Source of the DNA: Chamaea fasciata | Taxonomy: Eukaryota > Chordata > Aves > Passeriformes > Sylviidae | NCBI GenBank assembly: GCA_029207755.1 | Contig: JARCOQ010000017.1 | Location: 6,460,945-6,524,944 of the forward strand | Direction: 5' to 3' | DNA length: 64,000 nt | In this document: one piece after another, positions 1 through 9,976 of the stretch | Position numbering within the stretch: position 1 is the first letter of the stretch | Layout: each line of letters opens with the position of its first letter | The notes under the pieces: generated by a model | Told to the model about the DNA's origin: nothing | What the model saw: the letters and a program-made list of their open reading frames with translations, nothing else | The model's database searches: none | Position numbers and translations under genes: made by a program

Positions 1-551
1 AAAGGTTACACCTGCTATAGCAAAGTGATGAGGTGAGGGGAAGGTTCTGTAGAGAAAACATGGGGGGTGAAAGCTTCCTTTCCTCATAAAGATGCATCAC
101 TGCATATTTAAACTGAAAGACTAGAGGAAAAACACATCAATCTTCATTTGTTCCTCCAAGTGTAAGGAAAGAAAAAGGAAGGGAGGAAAATTTTTCTTCA
201 TTTTTGTTCAGGTGCATTTTTCATGGGAAAGGTGAACCCTGAGTTAACGAGGCAGCAGCATGCTGGGAACAGGCTGGGTCCTTCAGCATCCCACCAGACA
301 GTGTGGGCTCGCTTCTCAGAGCAGACACTGCAGCAGTGTAAGGGATCAGGGGGAGCATTTTGTGGCCTCAACTTTTATATGAATTAAAAACAAAAAAATC
401 TCAAAAACCAAATTTTACACCTTCTCTAATCTGGAGAAGCCAATCCTGGGCTGCTGCACCTCTCTGCACTGCTGGCTGCCTGACACCCCTGCATTTTATA
501 GAAATCAGGGAGAGCAACTTTTTACATGGGTAAATGGTGATGGGATAAAGA
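1..551. other. Single-copy-looking non-coding DNA, no feature seen
   Basis: Mixed-composition sequence with a purine-rich stretch around 160-200. I see no CR1 homology, no long repeat and no convincing exon. The minus-strand frame that enters this stretch (401-841) also runs through the adjacent CR1 fragment, so it is a chance opening. Confidence 0.6.
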
Positions 552-789
552 GGAACAGCTTTTAAAAAACCCAGAGATTTAGATTTGCTGCTAGGAAGAA
601 GTTCATTATTCAGAGGGTGGGAGGCCCTGGCACAGGCTGCCCAGAGAAGCTGTGGCTGCCCCATCCCTGGAAGTGAGTTGGAGAAGGCTTGGAGCCACCT
701 GCAGTCATGGAAGGTGTCCCTGACTGGAGAGAACTGAGACAAGATGATCTTTAAGGTCCCAACCCAAACCATTCTGTGTTGCTGTGATT
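552..789 (+). mobile_element. CR1 LINE fragment, 3' end, sense
   Basis: This is a 5'-truncated copy of the avian CR1 non-LTR retrotransposon. The diagnostic order of CR1 3' landmarks is present: a degenerate 'agatttagatt...ctaggaagaa' segment, then GGCCCTGGCACAGGCTGCCC, the 'gaagctgtggctgccccatccctggaagt' region, a 'ggaaggtgtccctg' segment, and the terminal 'gatgatctttaaggtccc...aacccaaaccattctgtg'. It lacks the reverse transcriptase. Several substitutions and gaps relative to the usual avian consensus mark it as an old, immobile copy. It forms an inverted pair with the CR1 fragment at 1613-1756. Confidence 0.93.
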
Positions 790-1330
790 TTGCAGTTTGT
801 TGCCCACACACGTAGCTCTGTGGCCACTGCCTGGAGAACACTGATCAGTGAATTTACTTCCCTGCATGGCCCCAAGCCCTCGGTGCAATGAGAGCTTTCC
901 TGCTGGCAGGTAACATGAGCCTTATCTTTGATTTAAGGCCTCAGTCTCAGCTCCAAACTGCAGCACTGAACGCCCTCACACAGCCCCAGGACTCAGCACA
1001 ATTAATTGCCCCACGCTCCTGCCCAACATTTTCCAAGTAAAGACCCCTCTGAGCCGGCACCCCACAGGCCTCAACCTTCCCACTTGCAGGAACACAGCAG
1101 CTCTGCATCAGGGTGCTTTTTTTTCCAAAGGAAAGGAATTAAAACCTCGGTAGGAATCAAAATACACTGATAAATGTAGAACCCAGCTTCTTCAGCAATT
1201 CTCCCTCATTCATCTCTGCTGCCAGAAGTGTTGGTTTAGCCCCCTCTCAGGGCACAGGAATGCTGCCTATTCCAGGCAATTATCTCTGTTTACTGCAGCA
1301 GGGCTGTGTTCAGTGCTGCAAATTTAGCTT
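790..1330. other. Non-coding DNA, no feature seen
   Basis: Moderately GC-balanced sequence lacking recognisable repeats or exon-like structure. It leads into the AT-rich block that follows. Confidence 0.5.
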
Positions 1331-1500
1331 CCCAAACACGCATTTAATTTAAGATCTAATACCGGATGTTAATTGTATATTGCACAGTAAACGACTGATC
1401 ATTAAAACATATTAATTGAGGTTTAACAGCTGTGTAATAGATATTACATCTCATACTTATCAGCAAATATGATTTAATAATTAGTTAAGATGGGATGTAT
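1331..1500. promoter_or_regulatory. AT-rich homeodomain-motif cluster, candidate conserved enhancer
   Basis: The block is dense in TAAT/ATTA cores (roughly nine or more in 170 bases), including a composite TTAATAATTAG. It also has a CAGCTG E-box at 1427-1432 and a CTTATCAG GATA-type site near 1457. Clusters of homeodomain, bHLH and GATA sites without repeat homology are typical of vertebrate developmental enhancers. Conservation cannot be tested here, so the enhancer role is inferred. AT-rich composition alone could produce some of these motifs. Confidence 0.35.
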
Positions 1501-1612
1501 GGATGGGAGTTGTAGCATGGCTGGCTGGGTTGTGGATTTACTTTGTTCATTTGCTAAACTAAAGATAGTTTTCCTTATCACATTTAGAGAGGAGCTGGGC
1601 AATCACTATGGA

Positions 1613-1756
1613 GATCACAAAATGGTTTAGGTTGGAAAGGACAAAGCTCATCTCATTCCAACCCCCTGCCATGGCCAGGCACACCTTCCACTATCTGAGG
1701 TTGCTCCAAGCCCCATCCAACCTGGCCTTGGACACTTCCAGGGATGGGGATGTTGA
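1613..1756 (-). mobile_element. CR1 LINE fragment, 3' end, antisense
   Basis: Read on the minus strand this is a CR1 3' end. On the + strand it starts with 'atcacaaaatggtttaggttggaaa', continues through a 'ccaaccccctgccatgg' segment and a 'caccttccactat' segment, and reaches 'cacttccagggatgggga', where homology stops. Only about 140 bases are retained, with no coding capacity. It is oriented opposite to the CR1 piece 0.8 kb upstream. Confidence 0.93.
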
Positions 1757-4140
1757 GCTTTGATGTTGTCCCCTGGAAGAAGTCCCAATGAGTCTGTAAT
1801 CGCTATAAAAAGAAAAATTAAGGGGTCATGAGCAGTTTCCTCCTAAAAGCTGGGACTGAGCTGTGGGGACCTGACCCTGTGACTGTGTTTGCACAGCTCA
1901 CAAAGTTGCTCTCTGCTCCTCATCCCCACATCATTCCCAGCTGTGGCTCCTCTCAGGGCAGCACAGAGCCGGAGGGTGCCTTGCAGCACTGCAGGGCTCT
2001 CCAGAGACCCAACAACTCGTTGCACCAGTGAACTGCATTTGTGATTCCACTGCCCCAACAAACACACAGTGCTGGCTTAACCCACCCTGCTATCAAACTG
2101 CACACTCTGATGTCATGAAATCTGTGATGCTCCCTCTGACCTTTTATCTTCCTCTTACCCAAAGGAAAGGAAGGGTTTGATTTCAGCAGGAACAAGCCTC
2201 TCTAGTGCTTTCCCTTCCAAACAGCCCCCTGCAGCACAGCATGCATTGCTGACACACTGAGCCACTGGCTCAGCACCAGCACAGCTCCGAGGTGTTCGGT
2301 GCTGACAGCCAAGTACAGCCTGCTCATCTCTGCAGGTCCTGGGGCACAGGGCACAGGAGGGGAGCACCAGACTGTGCCAGGGGAAAGAGGACAGGTCACC
2401 ACTAGCACCATGCTGCTGCTACCCCATTTCCAGCCACAAGAACCTGCCACTCTCCTTCCAGCCATTCCTGCAGCCCAGGGAGCATCCCCTGCCTTGGCTC
2501 CCTCCTCCAGCACTGCCTGAAGCACAAGTGACTCACGTCCTCCTTTCCAGCCCCTGCCACCTCACTTCTTGGCTCATCCTGCTTCTGTCAGCTGCCAGCC
2601 CTGCCCAGGCAGTTGTGTCAGTCCCTGTGGTCACCTCAGCCCTGCCAGCTCATGCTTTGTCCTGTCACACCTGGCACCTTTGCATGCTCTGGAACTCTTT
2701 GTCAGGTCCTTGATGGGAACAGGGAATCATCCCTTCCCCACGGACAGTGAGCAACTGGTTGAATCACAAAAAGACTCAAATCTCCCAAACACAAAAACAT
2801 GTTGCAATGAGAAGAAGCCTGGAAAACTGCTCCTTGGAGAGGGAGCAAAACCCTCAGTGGTGGGATTCATTAACAAGCTCAAAATCCACCAGGAGCAGGG
2901 TACAGACCTCATCACCCTGCCATGGGACCTGACATCCCCAGACCCTGGTGATGGCTGTGCTGCCACCCTTCATCCGGGGTCCTCTTTCCACCCCTGCCCA
3001 GCACCTCTGCACACCAAATTGTGCTCTAGGGAAGGACCAACATTCCCTCCTGTTTGTCTGTATCACCCAGGGCTGCAGGAGCTGGAGCCCTGTGCACCTA
3101 CAATGCAAGGCAAGCAAATGAGGCTGCGGTGTCTCCTCATTAAGAGCAATATTCATGCTCCAGTGTTCATGGCCAGTTAATAAGAGTTTTTATTAGAGCT
3201 TTTTTTTTCTTTTCCTACCAAGTGGCAGCAGCACAGCACACAGCAGCAGGACACAGCAGAAGGCATTAAAGGAGGTGTTTTTCACCTTCCATCCTTGTAC
3301 CACTTGTGTACTCTGTGAGAGAGGAACAAAAGCCTCGTGCCCACAGCACCGCTGCTGTCTGCACAGTGTTCTTAAGTATTGATCAAAAAGATTAAAGAGT
3401 GAACATTGTTCAACATCCGATTTTCCCCCAGCTCCGTGGGGGAGCTGTCAAAGCACAAAGCTGCTCTGAATGTGGCGAGCGAGGCCACCAACAAGAGGGG
3501 AAACAAAGCACCGGGGTTCTCCACCAGAGAATCCTTCTGGTGTTTCCAAGGCCCAGGGCAGCAGCAGGGCCTGGAAAATCTCTCAGCCAAAGTGGGCCCC
3601 TCCAAGGCAAGAGCAAGACCTGAGCTGTGGATTTCTCTGCCTCCTGCCTTTTCCCTGCCAGCCACAAAGTGTGAATGTTCCTACTGCAACTGAAGAAACC
3701 TCATTGAGATGGCTGATAATTCCTCTCCAAACATACCTGAGCCTGAATGAAAAGAGAAAACAACAATGTTTAAAAAAAACCCAAGCAAACCCCGGCATAT
3801 CACTTCCAAATGATGAGCACCATCATCCTCCTTTCTGCCAGGCTTATTCACAGCAGGGACCCTTCCTGCCACTGGCGTCATCCCCAGCATCCATCCTTTT
3901 GTACATGCAAAGGGAGCTCCTCTCAGCCACACTCATCCATGTGTGCCCAGAGCATGTGCAAGCAGGCGAGTGAGTTGTCAGGCAATGCAGGAGAACATCC
4001 CTCAGAAACAGGATGTTGCTTCTTTCTTCTCGCACATTTCCCTCATTATTTTGTTCTAATTTGCCTTTCCCGGTACCTTCCCTATTCAAAAAAAGCCAAA
4101 TGCAAACTGCGTCCCTTAATCTCCAGAACAGCAGCTCACT
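1757..4140. other. Non-coding DNA, no gene recognised
   Basis: About 2.4 kb of single-copy-looking sequence. Overlapping open frames occur on both strands, the longest at 2569-3180 (+, 203 codons). Their translations have no recognisable domain, are rich in Pro, Ser, Cys and His as expected of random GC-leaning DNA, and overlap in several frames at once. I regard them as non-coding. Confidence 0.6.
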
Positions 4141-4197
4141 GCTGAGAAAATAATATAGATGTAACTTCCAGCATCACACACTTTCTTTTCCATTTAT

Positions 4198-4258
4198 ATG
4201 CAAATGCCGACCTTTCACCCAAGCTGTCTCAAAGAAGTATTTCCTTAAAAATGCAAAT
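4198..4258 (+). promoter_or_regulatory. Pair of perfect octamer (POU) motifs
   Basis: Two exact ATGCAAAT octamers lie at 4198-4205 and 4251-4258, 53 bases start to start and in the same orientation. The octamer is the canonical binding site of POU-domain factors. The motifs are seen directly. A role as an enhancer of nearby genes is inferred. An AT-rich tail with a short TAT repeat follows (about 4298-4312). Confidence 0.4.
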
Positions 4259-4345
4259 AGCATGTTGCAGGCAGTTACTCTGGCTGAGTCTTTCTTGTAT
4301 TATTATTATTATTTCTTTTAACCTTACCAGCACTGTAAAACACAA

Positions 4346-5884
4346 TAGCTAAACTGCACCCTGGCAATAATTACTTTTCATACCAAATTGAAAGCCTCTG
4401 TGGAGCAGACTTGTCGAAACACCAGCAGGAGAATTCAGTGCAGATAAATTCTTGGAGATGCTTTTGGACAAGCACGTCTTGGACCAGCGAGAAGGAAGCA
4501 GCCCTGAGACAGTTGCTGCTGAAGGAAACCACCTGATAGCTCAGGGTGAAGTAACAAAAGTCTGGTAAAACCCTTCCAGTGGTGCTGCTGATGCACAGGA
4601 GCCTCAGGAATGGGAAAACAACCTGTGTAAGCCAGGGTGAGAACAGGAACAAGGAGTGTGCCCACCGGCCGTGCCAGTGTTGGGCAAGGGTGTCCTTCCC
4701 CACCTGAGGAGGTCTGGGAAGGCCTTCAGGGCTGAGTGTGCTCTTTGTGTCGTACAAAGGGGCTCCAGGGCAGCTTTAGGACTCTGGGCCTGAAGGTGAA
4801 CAGGGAGAAGGGTGGCTGAAGAAGGGACAGGTGAGGGAGGAGCCACGATGATTCAGAGGAACAAATGAGAGTCGGGGATTTCAGCTCCAAGGCTCCCTTC
4901 ATTCAACTCTATTTCTCCCAGCAGTTGGGACACCTCCGGTGGAAAGCAGCTTCCACCTCCACCACGACAGCAGTCACAGCACCAGCCCTCTGTGCAACTC
5001 CCCACCTGTGGGCATGGGGACAGGGCTGTCCCCAAACTGGTAACACAAGCCCACCCCAACAAGCTGAGGGGTGAAAGAAGTCATCAGCAACTGCTGAAAA
5101 CAAAGTCCCCTTCCCCACAGCTGCCCTAAGCTGCCACAGGGAAGTGCTCCCAGCATGGACGGATGTCAAACAGACCGAGCTGGAGGCGTTGATCCAGTTC
5201 AAGTGTCTGACACACTGAATCCAAACCACTCCATCATCAGATTGGAAACTGAGGGATGAGAGAAGAGAGAGCCTGAGCACGGTGTTTGCACAAGGGGTAC
5301 AAGGCTGAGCACTGAGGGGAAGCCAAATGTAAAAGGCCAACCACAGACAGCCTTCCTGGGATGAGGCAGCACAGGGTTCAGCACCGGCTTCTGAGCAGCA
5401 AGTACAAGTTTCCCCAGGGCGTAGGAAAAGAGTAGAAGAAATGGGAAATGTGAACTGTCTTTCCTCTACCATTTTAGCCATCCACAGTTTTAGCTGTCAA
5501 CGACTCTCGGGTTTCTTCTGAGCTTCAAACCCCCTGAGATGCCCCAGTGCTGACTGTCACAGCCCAAGTTATTTGGAATCTGCTGTGACATTTCACTCTC
5601 AGCCCTGTAAGTTCTGGGTAAAAACAACAGCACATCCCCAAAAGCTTAAACAAAACCCTGCATTTTTTCTGCCCAAATTTGGCCCACGTTGGGCACACAG
5701 ATGTGTTTGTGGAACACAAACTGCCTTGCCCCCAGCACAGGACTGGGGTTTATCAACAGTGTTTGCTCAGGGAGGTGTTTTCCTGACAGGGATTTCTACC
5801 ACATGTGACACCAGGTCAGGCAGAGGAGGGAGAAGCTGCCTGGAAGAGCCAGGGAAGGGGCTGGCAGTGCCTCTGACGCAAAGT
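4346..5884. other. Non-coding DNA, no feature seen
   Basis: GC-balanced sequence with no repeat homology. The minus-strand frame at 4909-5481 and its neighbours have no recognisable domain and overlap frames on the other strand. Confidence 0.55.
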
Positions 5885-6050
5885 TAGATGACTAAATGGG
5901 CGACTTCCCAGCTGCCAGCTTGTCTTTACGATATTAAGCCTTTTCTCTCTGCTGCCATATAAGAAGTGAAAAGTTGACACGTAAGCGTGTGTCATATGGA
6001 GTCAGAGAGACAGAAGCAATAAGGCATAAAAGGAGGTGAGATCATTGTGC
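5885..6050. promoter_or_regulatory. Candidate regulatory block with palindromic TGACAC site
   Basis: The block has a CArG-like CCATATAAGA at 5955-5964, which differs from the SRF consensus at the end. It also has a perfect inverted repeat, TGACAC (5975-5980) and GTGTCA (5989-5994), around an 8-base centre. No repeat family was recognised. The composition differs from its GC-richer flanks, so it is a candidate conserved element, but this is unproven. Confidence 0.3.
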
Positions 6051-8144
6051 AGCAGCAACTCCCCAGGGGTACAAGGCAGCTCTGCTCAGTGCCTGCTGGC
6101 TCTCAGCCCCCACCAGCATCCCCCCCCCCCGGGCTTGGCACACTCAAACCAAACCATTCCCTCGCCAGAACCCCCAGATCAGGGGCAGTCACAGGGTGCC
6201 ACGCTGCCCACCACGAAACCAGGCAATTAATGCCTTCTGAAGGGTCAGCTCATTAAACAGGAGTCACCACTGCAGCACGAGTGTCACAGCCCCCCAGGAT
6301 TATTGCTGCTGAATGGGGCGGCTGCTGTGCACCATTTGCCTGAAAAAAAGGAGAATCATCAAATATGTTGAGTTTATAGCCCTGCTGGCACCGTTCTGAG
6401 CGCTCCTGCAGGCTCTGTGTAATTGAAATTAAACAGAGGTGAGTGATACCTTTCTGTCCTTCCTGCAGCCTTCGCTTGCTCGGGGATATAATGCAGGGAC
6501 AACAAGGAGGAGGGTGAGGCAGCAGCTGGATGCCCATGGGCACTGCTCTTGGAGCAGCTTTCAGCCCCACTTCCAGCCTTTTTCATGGACTGAGCCCTCT
6601 GTGCTGCATCAGTTTCACCCCAAAACTGAGCCAGGAGCAGGGGAAGCCCACAGCCCCCAGCAGTGCAGTCACCCCCAGGCTCCACAGCCAAGCACCAGCT
6701 CATATCCTACAGGCTGGAAGTTTCTCTCCTCTCCAAACCATTTTCTCCCAATCCTCCCCTTTCTGCAGGGTGTCCTTGCTCAGTGGGTGAGTGCAGTGGG
6801 AGCAGCCAACCTGCCAGAGCCACCTGCCTCCCTGGGAGCCAGGAAAGCTGCTCCATGATGAGAGGGAGTTGAAAGTTTCTGGGGAATGTGGGACAGGAGC
6901 TGACAACTCTGTGCTCCACTGAGATACTGCAGGCAGAGTTAACCATTTCAAATGTCATTTTTTTTTTTAAAGCAACAACATTGCTCCCAGGCACTATTTT
7001 TTCTCTGTCTTTTTTTTTTTTCTTTTTTATTAAATAAAAAATGGAGCAGCTCTCTCCAGAAGGCTATTAATCCTCTCCTGTCACTTGTGTTCTTGGAGAG
7101 CGTGTTTCTCTGGGCAAAAGCAGTGAGTTGCTCGCTGACTAATTACATCAAAATATTGAGGGCAACAAACAAACCTTTAACTCCACTTGCCAGAAGCTTG
7201 CTAGATGCAAAGCTTCGGAATTATGGAAGAGAAACGTATGCAAAAGCAGGAGAAGCTGGGACTCCAGACATGCTCATGGCCACATCAGCTTTTACAGGGA
7301 TGAGTCCTTTCCTCTCTGCAGAGCCACTCAAGCTGGGCTAACCTCACCCAACATAACTTCACCCAAAATCTCACCCACCCAAAGTTTTTTTTATTTCCTA
7401 CAGATGAAGATTTTGTTTTTTCCTTTGCCATGGGAGTGAACTCATTTATTTTCCTCTCATTCCCACACAGACACTTGGGCTTTGCGTGCAGAGCAAGGAG
7501 TGGATACGTGTCCCTCACAAAGGCTCAATTTAGGCTTTAAGCCCCACGAGAAGGCAGTTTTAGGCTGAAATCAGGCAACTTCTCTCAAAACCCACCTGAC
7601 ACCTTCACTTATCCCAGCAGCTCACCAGAGCAGCCTTTCTTTGGGGCACAGTATTGCAGATTTGACCCTTCCCTGATGCAAAACTTTTGCCATTCAGCCA
7701 GCAGCGTTTTGGCATTGACTTAATTCCCACCCCAACACCCTGCATTGCTCACACAGCCACAATGGGAAGAGCCAGTGTAAAAGGAAAGCTTAATTCTGCA
7801 TTTAGGTGCTAAACCTGATGTGATTCCAGAGGGTTTGGATGTCCAAGAGCTGAAACAGGCCACTCAAATGCAAGCTTTGGCCCCAAACTCATGGCTGCCA
7901 CAGAGCCACTGCCTTCCGCCCCCCAGACCTGCATCTCCCTGGCTGGAGAAACACCAGGAGCAGGGAAAGGCTCCAGCTCTGAAATGTGGGTTAACTAAAG
8001 GCAGCTGCTGGGGAGGTTTCTCTGCACTCTATAGGTGTTCGGGTAATGGGGTGCTCACCACAAACCTTAACCAGCCACACTCGGGGAGCCTTGTGACAAG
8101 CACAAGCTGTTCAATGTCAAATTGTTGGTCTCAAGGGATTGTTT
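6051..8144. other. Non-coding DNA with short homopolymer runs
   Basis: No gene recognised. The stretch contains an 11-base C run at 6120-6130 and T-rich runs at about 6957-6969 and 7010-7027. The plus-strand frames at 6439-6858 and 6952-7341 are low-complexity or leucine/phenylalanine-rich readings of T-rich DNA and are not supported as genes. Confidence 0.5.
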
Positions 8145-8163
8145 AAAAAAAAAAAAAAAAAAA
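8145..8163 (+). repeat. (A)19 homopolymer
   Basis: Uninterrupted run of about 19 A, followed by a few more A/G bases. No recognisable retroposon body precedes it, so I call it a simple repeat rather than the tail of an element. Confidence 0.95.
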
Positions 8164-8529
8164 GAGAAAAGGTTTTCAAAAGTCCTCAGACTGTCACCTA
8201 TAGATTTTGCCAGCAATAACTTGTTTTTTAAATACTGCGTGCATGAAAGCTCCCCTGAGCCATCTCTTGTACCTTATAATAATATTCACCAGGGGATCCT
8301 CTTAATGCTGGGTTTGAATCCTTCGCTGCTGAGTACACCCGACCCTGGACTTGCAGAGAGGGCTCAGATAAACGTGCCTGGGAGCTGCTGCTCAGAGAGA
8401 CGATTACAGCCCTCAGCATTGATTAGAGAGGTTCTGATTGCACCCACAAGGAGCTGGAGGCTTCCCCAAAACTGGCACCAACCCCACTTGCAGATGCTGT
8501 CCTAGGGAGAGACACATGCTTGCCAAACA

Positions 8530-9160
8530 GTTTCAAGCAGAGGAACGAAGAAAGCCGAGTCTGTACTGCAGTTTATATTTAATTAGAGGGAAGGCAGCTC
8601 ACGCAGCAGTTTCGGAAACATATTGTCTTACAGCATATTGGATATTTGTATCTTAACAGCTCGACATCGATTTCTTTTATGTAAAGGAAGAGGGGGGAAG
8701 AGCACGGCGTGCCCTAAGTTGTGTAAGCTCCAAAGAGACTCCTGCACCACTTGGACTAATGTTTGGAGTAATCAAAGGCGTGAACTCATGTATTATGGAT
8801 GGGAACGAGAGTTTTCAGGCTTCTGCAAAAAGGAATCTCCAGCGTTTGGTATTTTGTTAGCAGCCTGGCACCATATGGCTCTCCCCTGCTGATATTCTTT
8901 CACACCAGAACTTTATGTTCAGATGCTTTAGTTAATATTTTACCCAGCAAGCATAAACAAGATGCAAAGATTGCAGTCGACAGCAACCTTCTCTTAAACC
9001 ATATATGCACGTTTATACTAAAGGCTTCTTTCAGCGAGTACTTTACCCAACACATGCCTGGCTTTATTTTTTCCTTAGGGGTCCAAGCTGGGCCATTTAC
9101 TTTAACTGCCTTCCTATCAAGCACAAAACAAGCAGCAAGCCCATGAAGGACATTTTCACT
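8530..9160. promoter_or_regulatory. Candidate conserved non-coding block
   Basis: About 600 bases of AT-leaning, complex, repeat-free sequence with scattered homeodomain cores (for example TTTAATTAGAG near 8577), a CATATG E-box near 8873 and a good polypyrimidine-AG acceptor-like site ending near 9079. Low repeat content and high complexity suggest constraint. There is no protein-like frame. The regulatory role is inferred only. Confidence 0.25.
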
Positions 9161-9300
9161 CCCTCTCTACTCTGCTTCCTGGCTGGTCCAAAGCAGCGCT
9201 GGATGAGTGCGGGTGACACACGAACGCTAGTTGTGTTTGTGTGCAATTTAACACTGTATCTCTGCATCTGCACCATTTCAGCCTAAATTTGATCATGGAA

Positions 9301-9949
9301 AGGCAGAGTTTCCCCTTCTCCACTCCCTGAACAGGGATGGAGCCCCAGGCAAAGCTCCCAGCCCAAAGGGAAGCCTCACACAAGAGCCAGCAGCCTAAAC
9401 CGACCACAAACAACAACATGGAGCATCCAACTCGAGGTCCAAGATTTGCGTTTCCCTCTACCCTGCACCAAGTTAGACCCAAAATCATTTTGGAAAACTG
9501 CATCTCTGAGATCTGGCTCTAAATATCACACTTGGACTCCCCCCCACCCCCACCCCCCATCACCACACACCCACCCTCCAATATTCTTATTAGCCTTTAA
9601 TATTCTTAAAACAAATAGGACCTAACAGATGTCTTTTCAGCCTGCACTCTTATTAATGAGAATATTGTAAGAATGGAAATCAGGTCACAAATGTTTAATA
9701 CTTTGTTTAAAAAGTCTGCAGCTTCTTTAAAGAGTTCCACTAATCCCAACATGACAGATGTACAAGGCAGTTTTGCTTGGGGCAGATTAAAATTCTCGCT
9801 CTGATTTGCTCTTTCATTTGGTCTGATTAAAATAACATTGCGATTTTTTTTTCAATGTGCTGACTTCAAAATAAAAAAGGAAAGAATAAAAAGTGACCAG
9901 TAAAGGCCAGCATGATCACAATAAAAGCAAAGTTATTGTTGTTAAGATT
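9301..9949. other. AT-rich non-coding DNA with a C-rich simple repeat
   Basis: The notable item is a C-rich low-complexity tract at 9539-9576, with runs of C broken by single A or T. Downstream the sequence becomes AT-rich with several ATTA and TTTAAA elements. No gene or transposon recognised. Confidence 0.55.
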
Positions 9950-9976
9950 AAAAAAAAAAAAAAAAAAAAAAAAAAA
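9950..9976 (+). repeat. (A)27 homopolymer
   Basis: Uninterrupted A run preceded by a short TAAGATT segment. No retroposon body or target-site duplication could be recognised, so its origin is unclear. Confidence 0.97.

Noticed and set aside
2569..3180. Plus-strand frame of 203 codons
   Set aside because: No recognisable domain, and competing frames overlap it on both strands.
8145..9976. A runs at 8145, 9950 and elsewhere as tails of processed pseudogenes
   Set aside because: No gene-like body, no polyadenylation-signal spacing and no target-site duplication could be found next to them.
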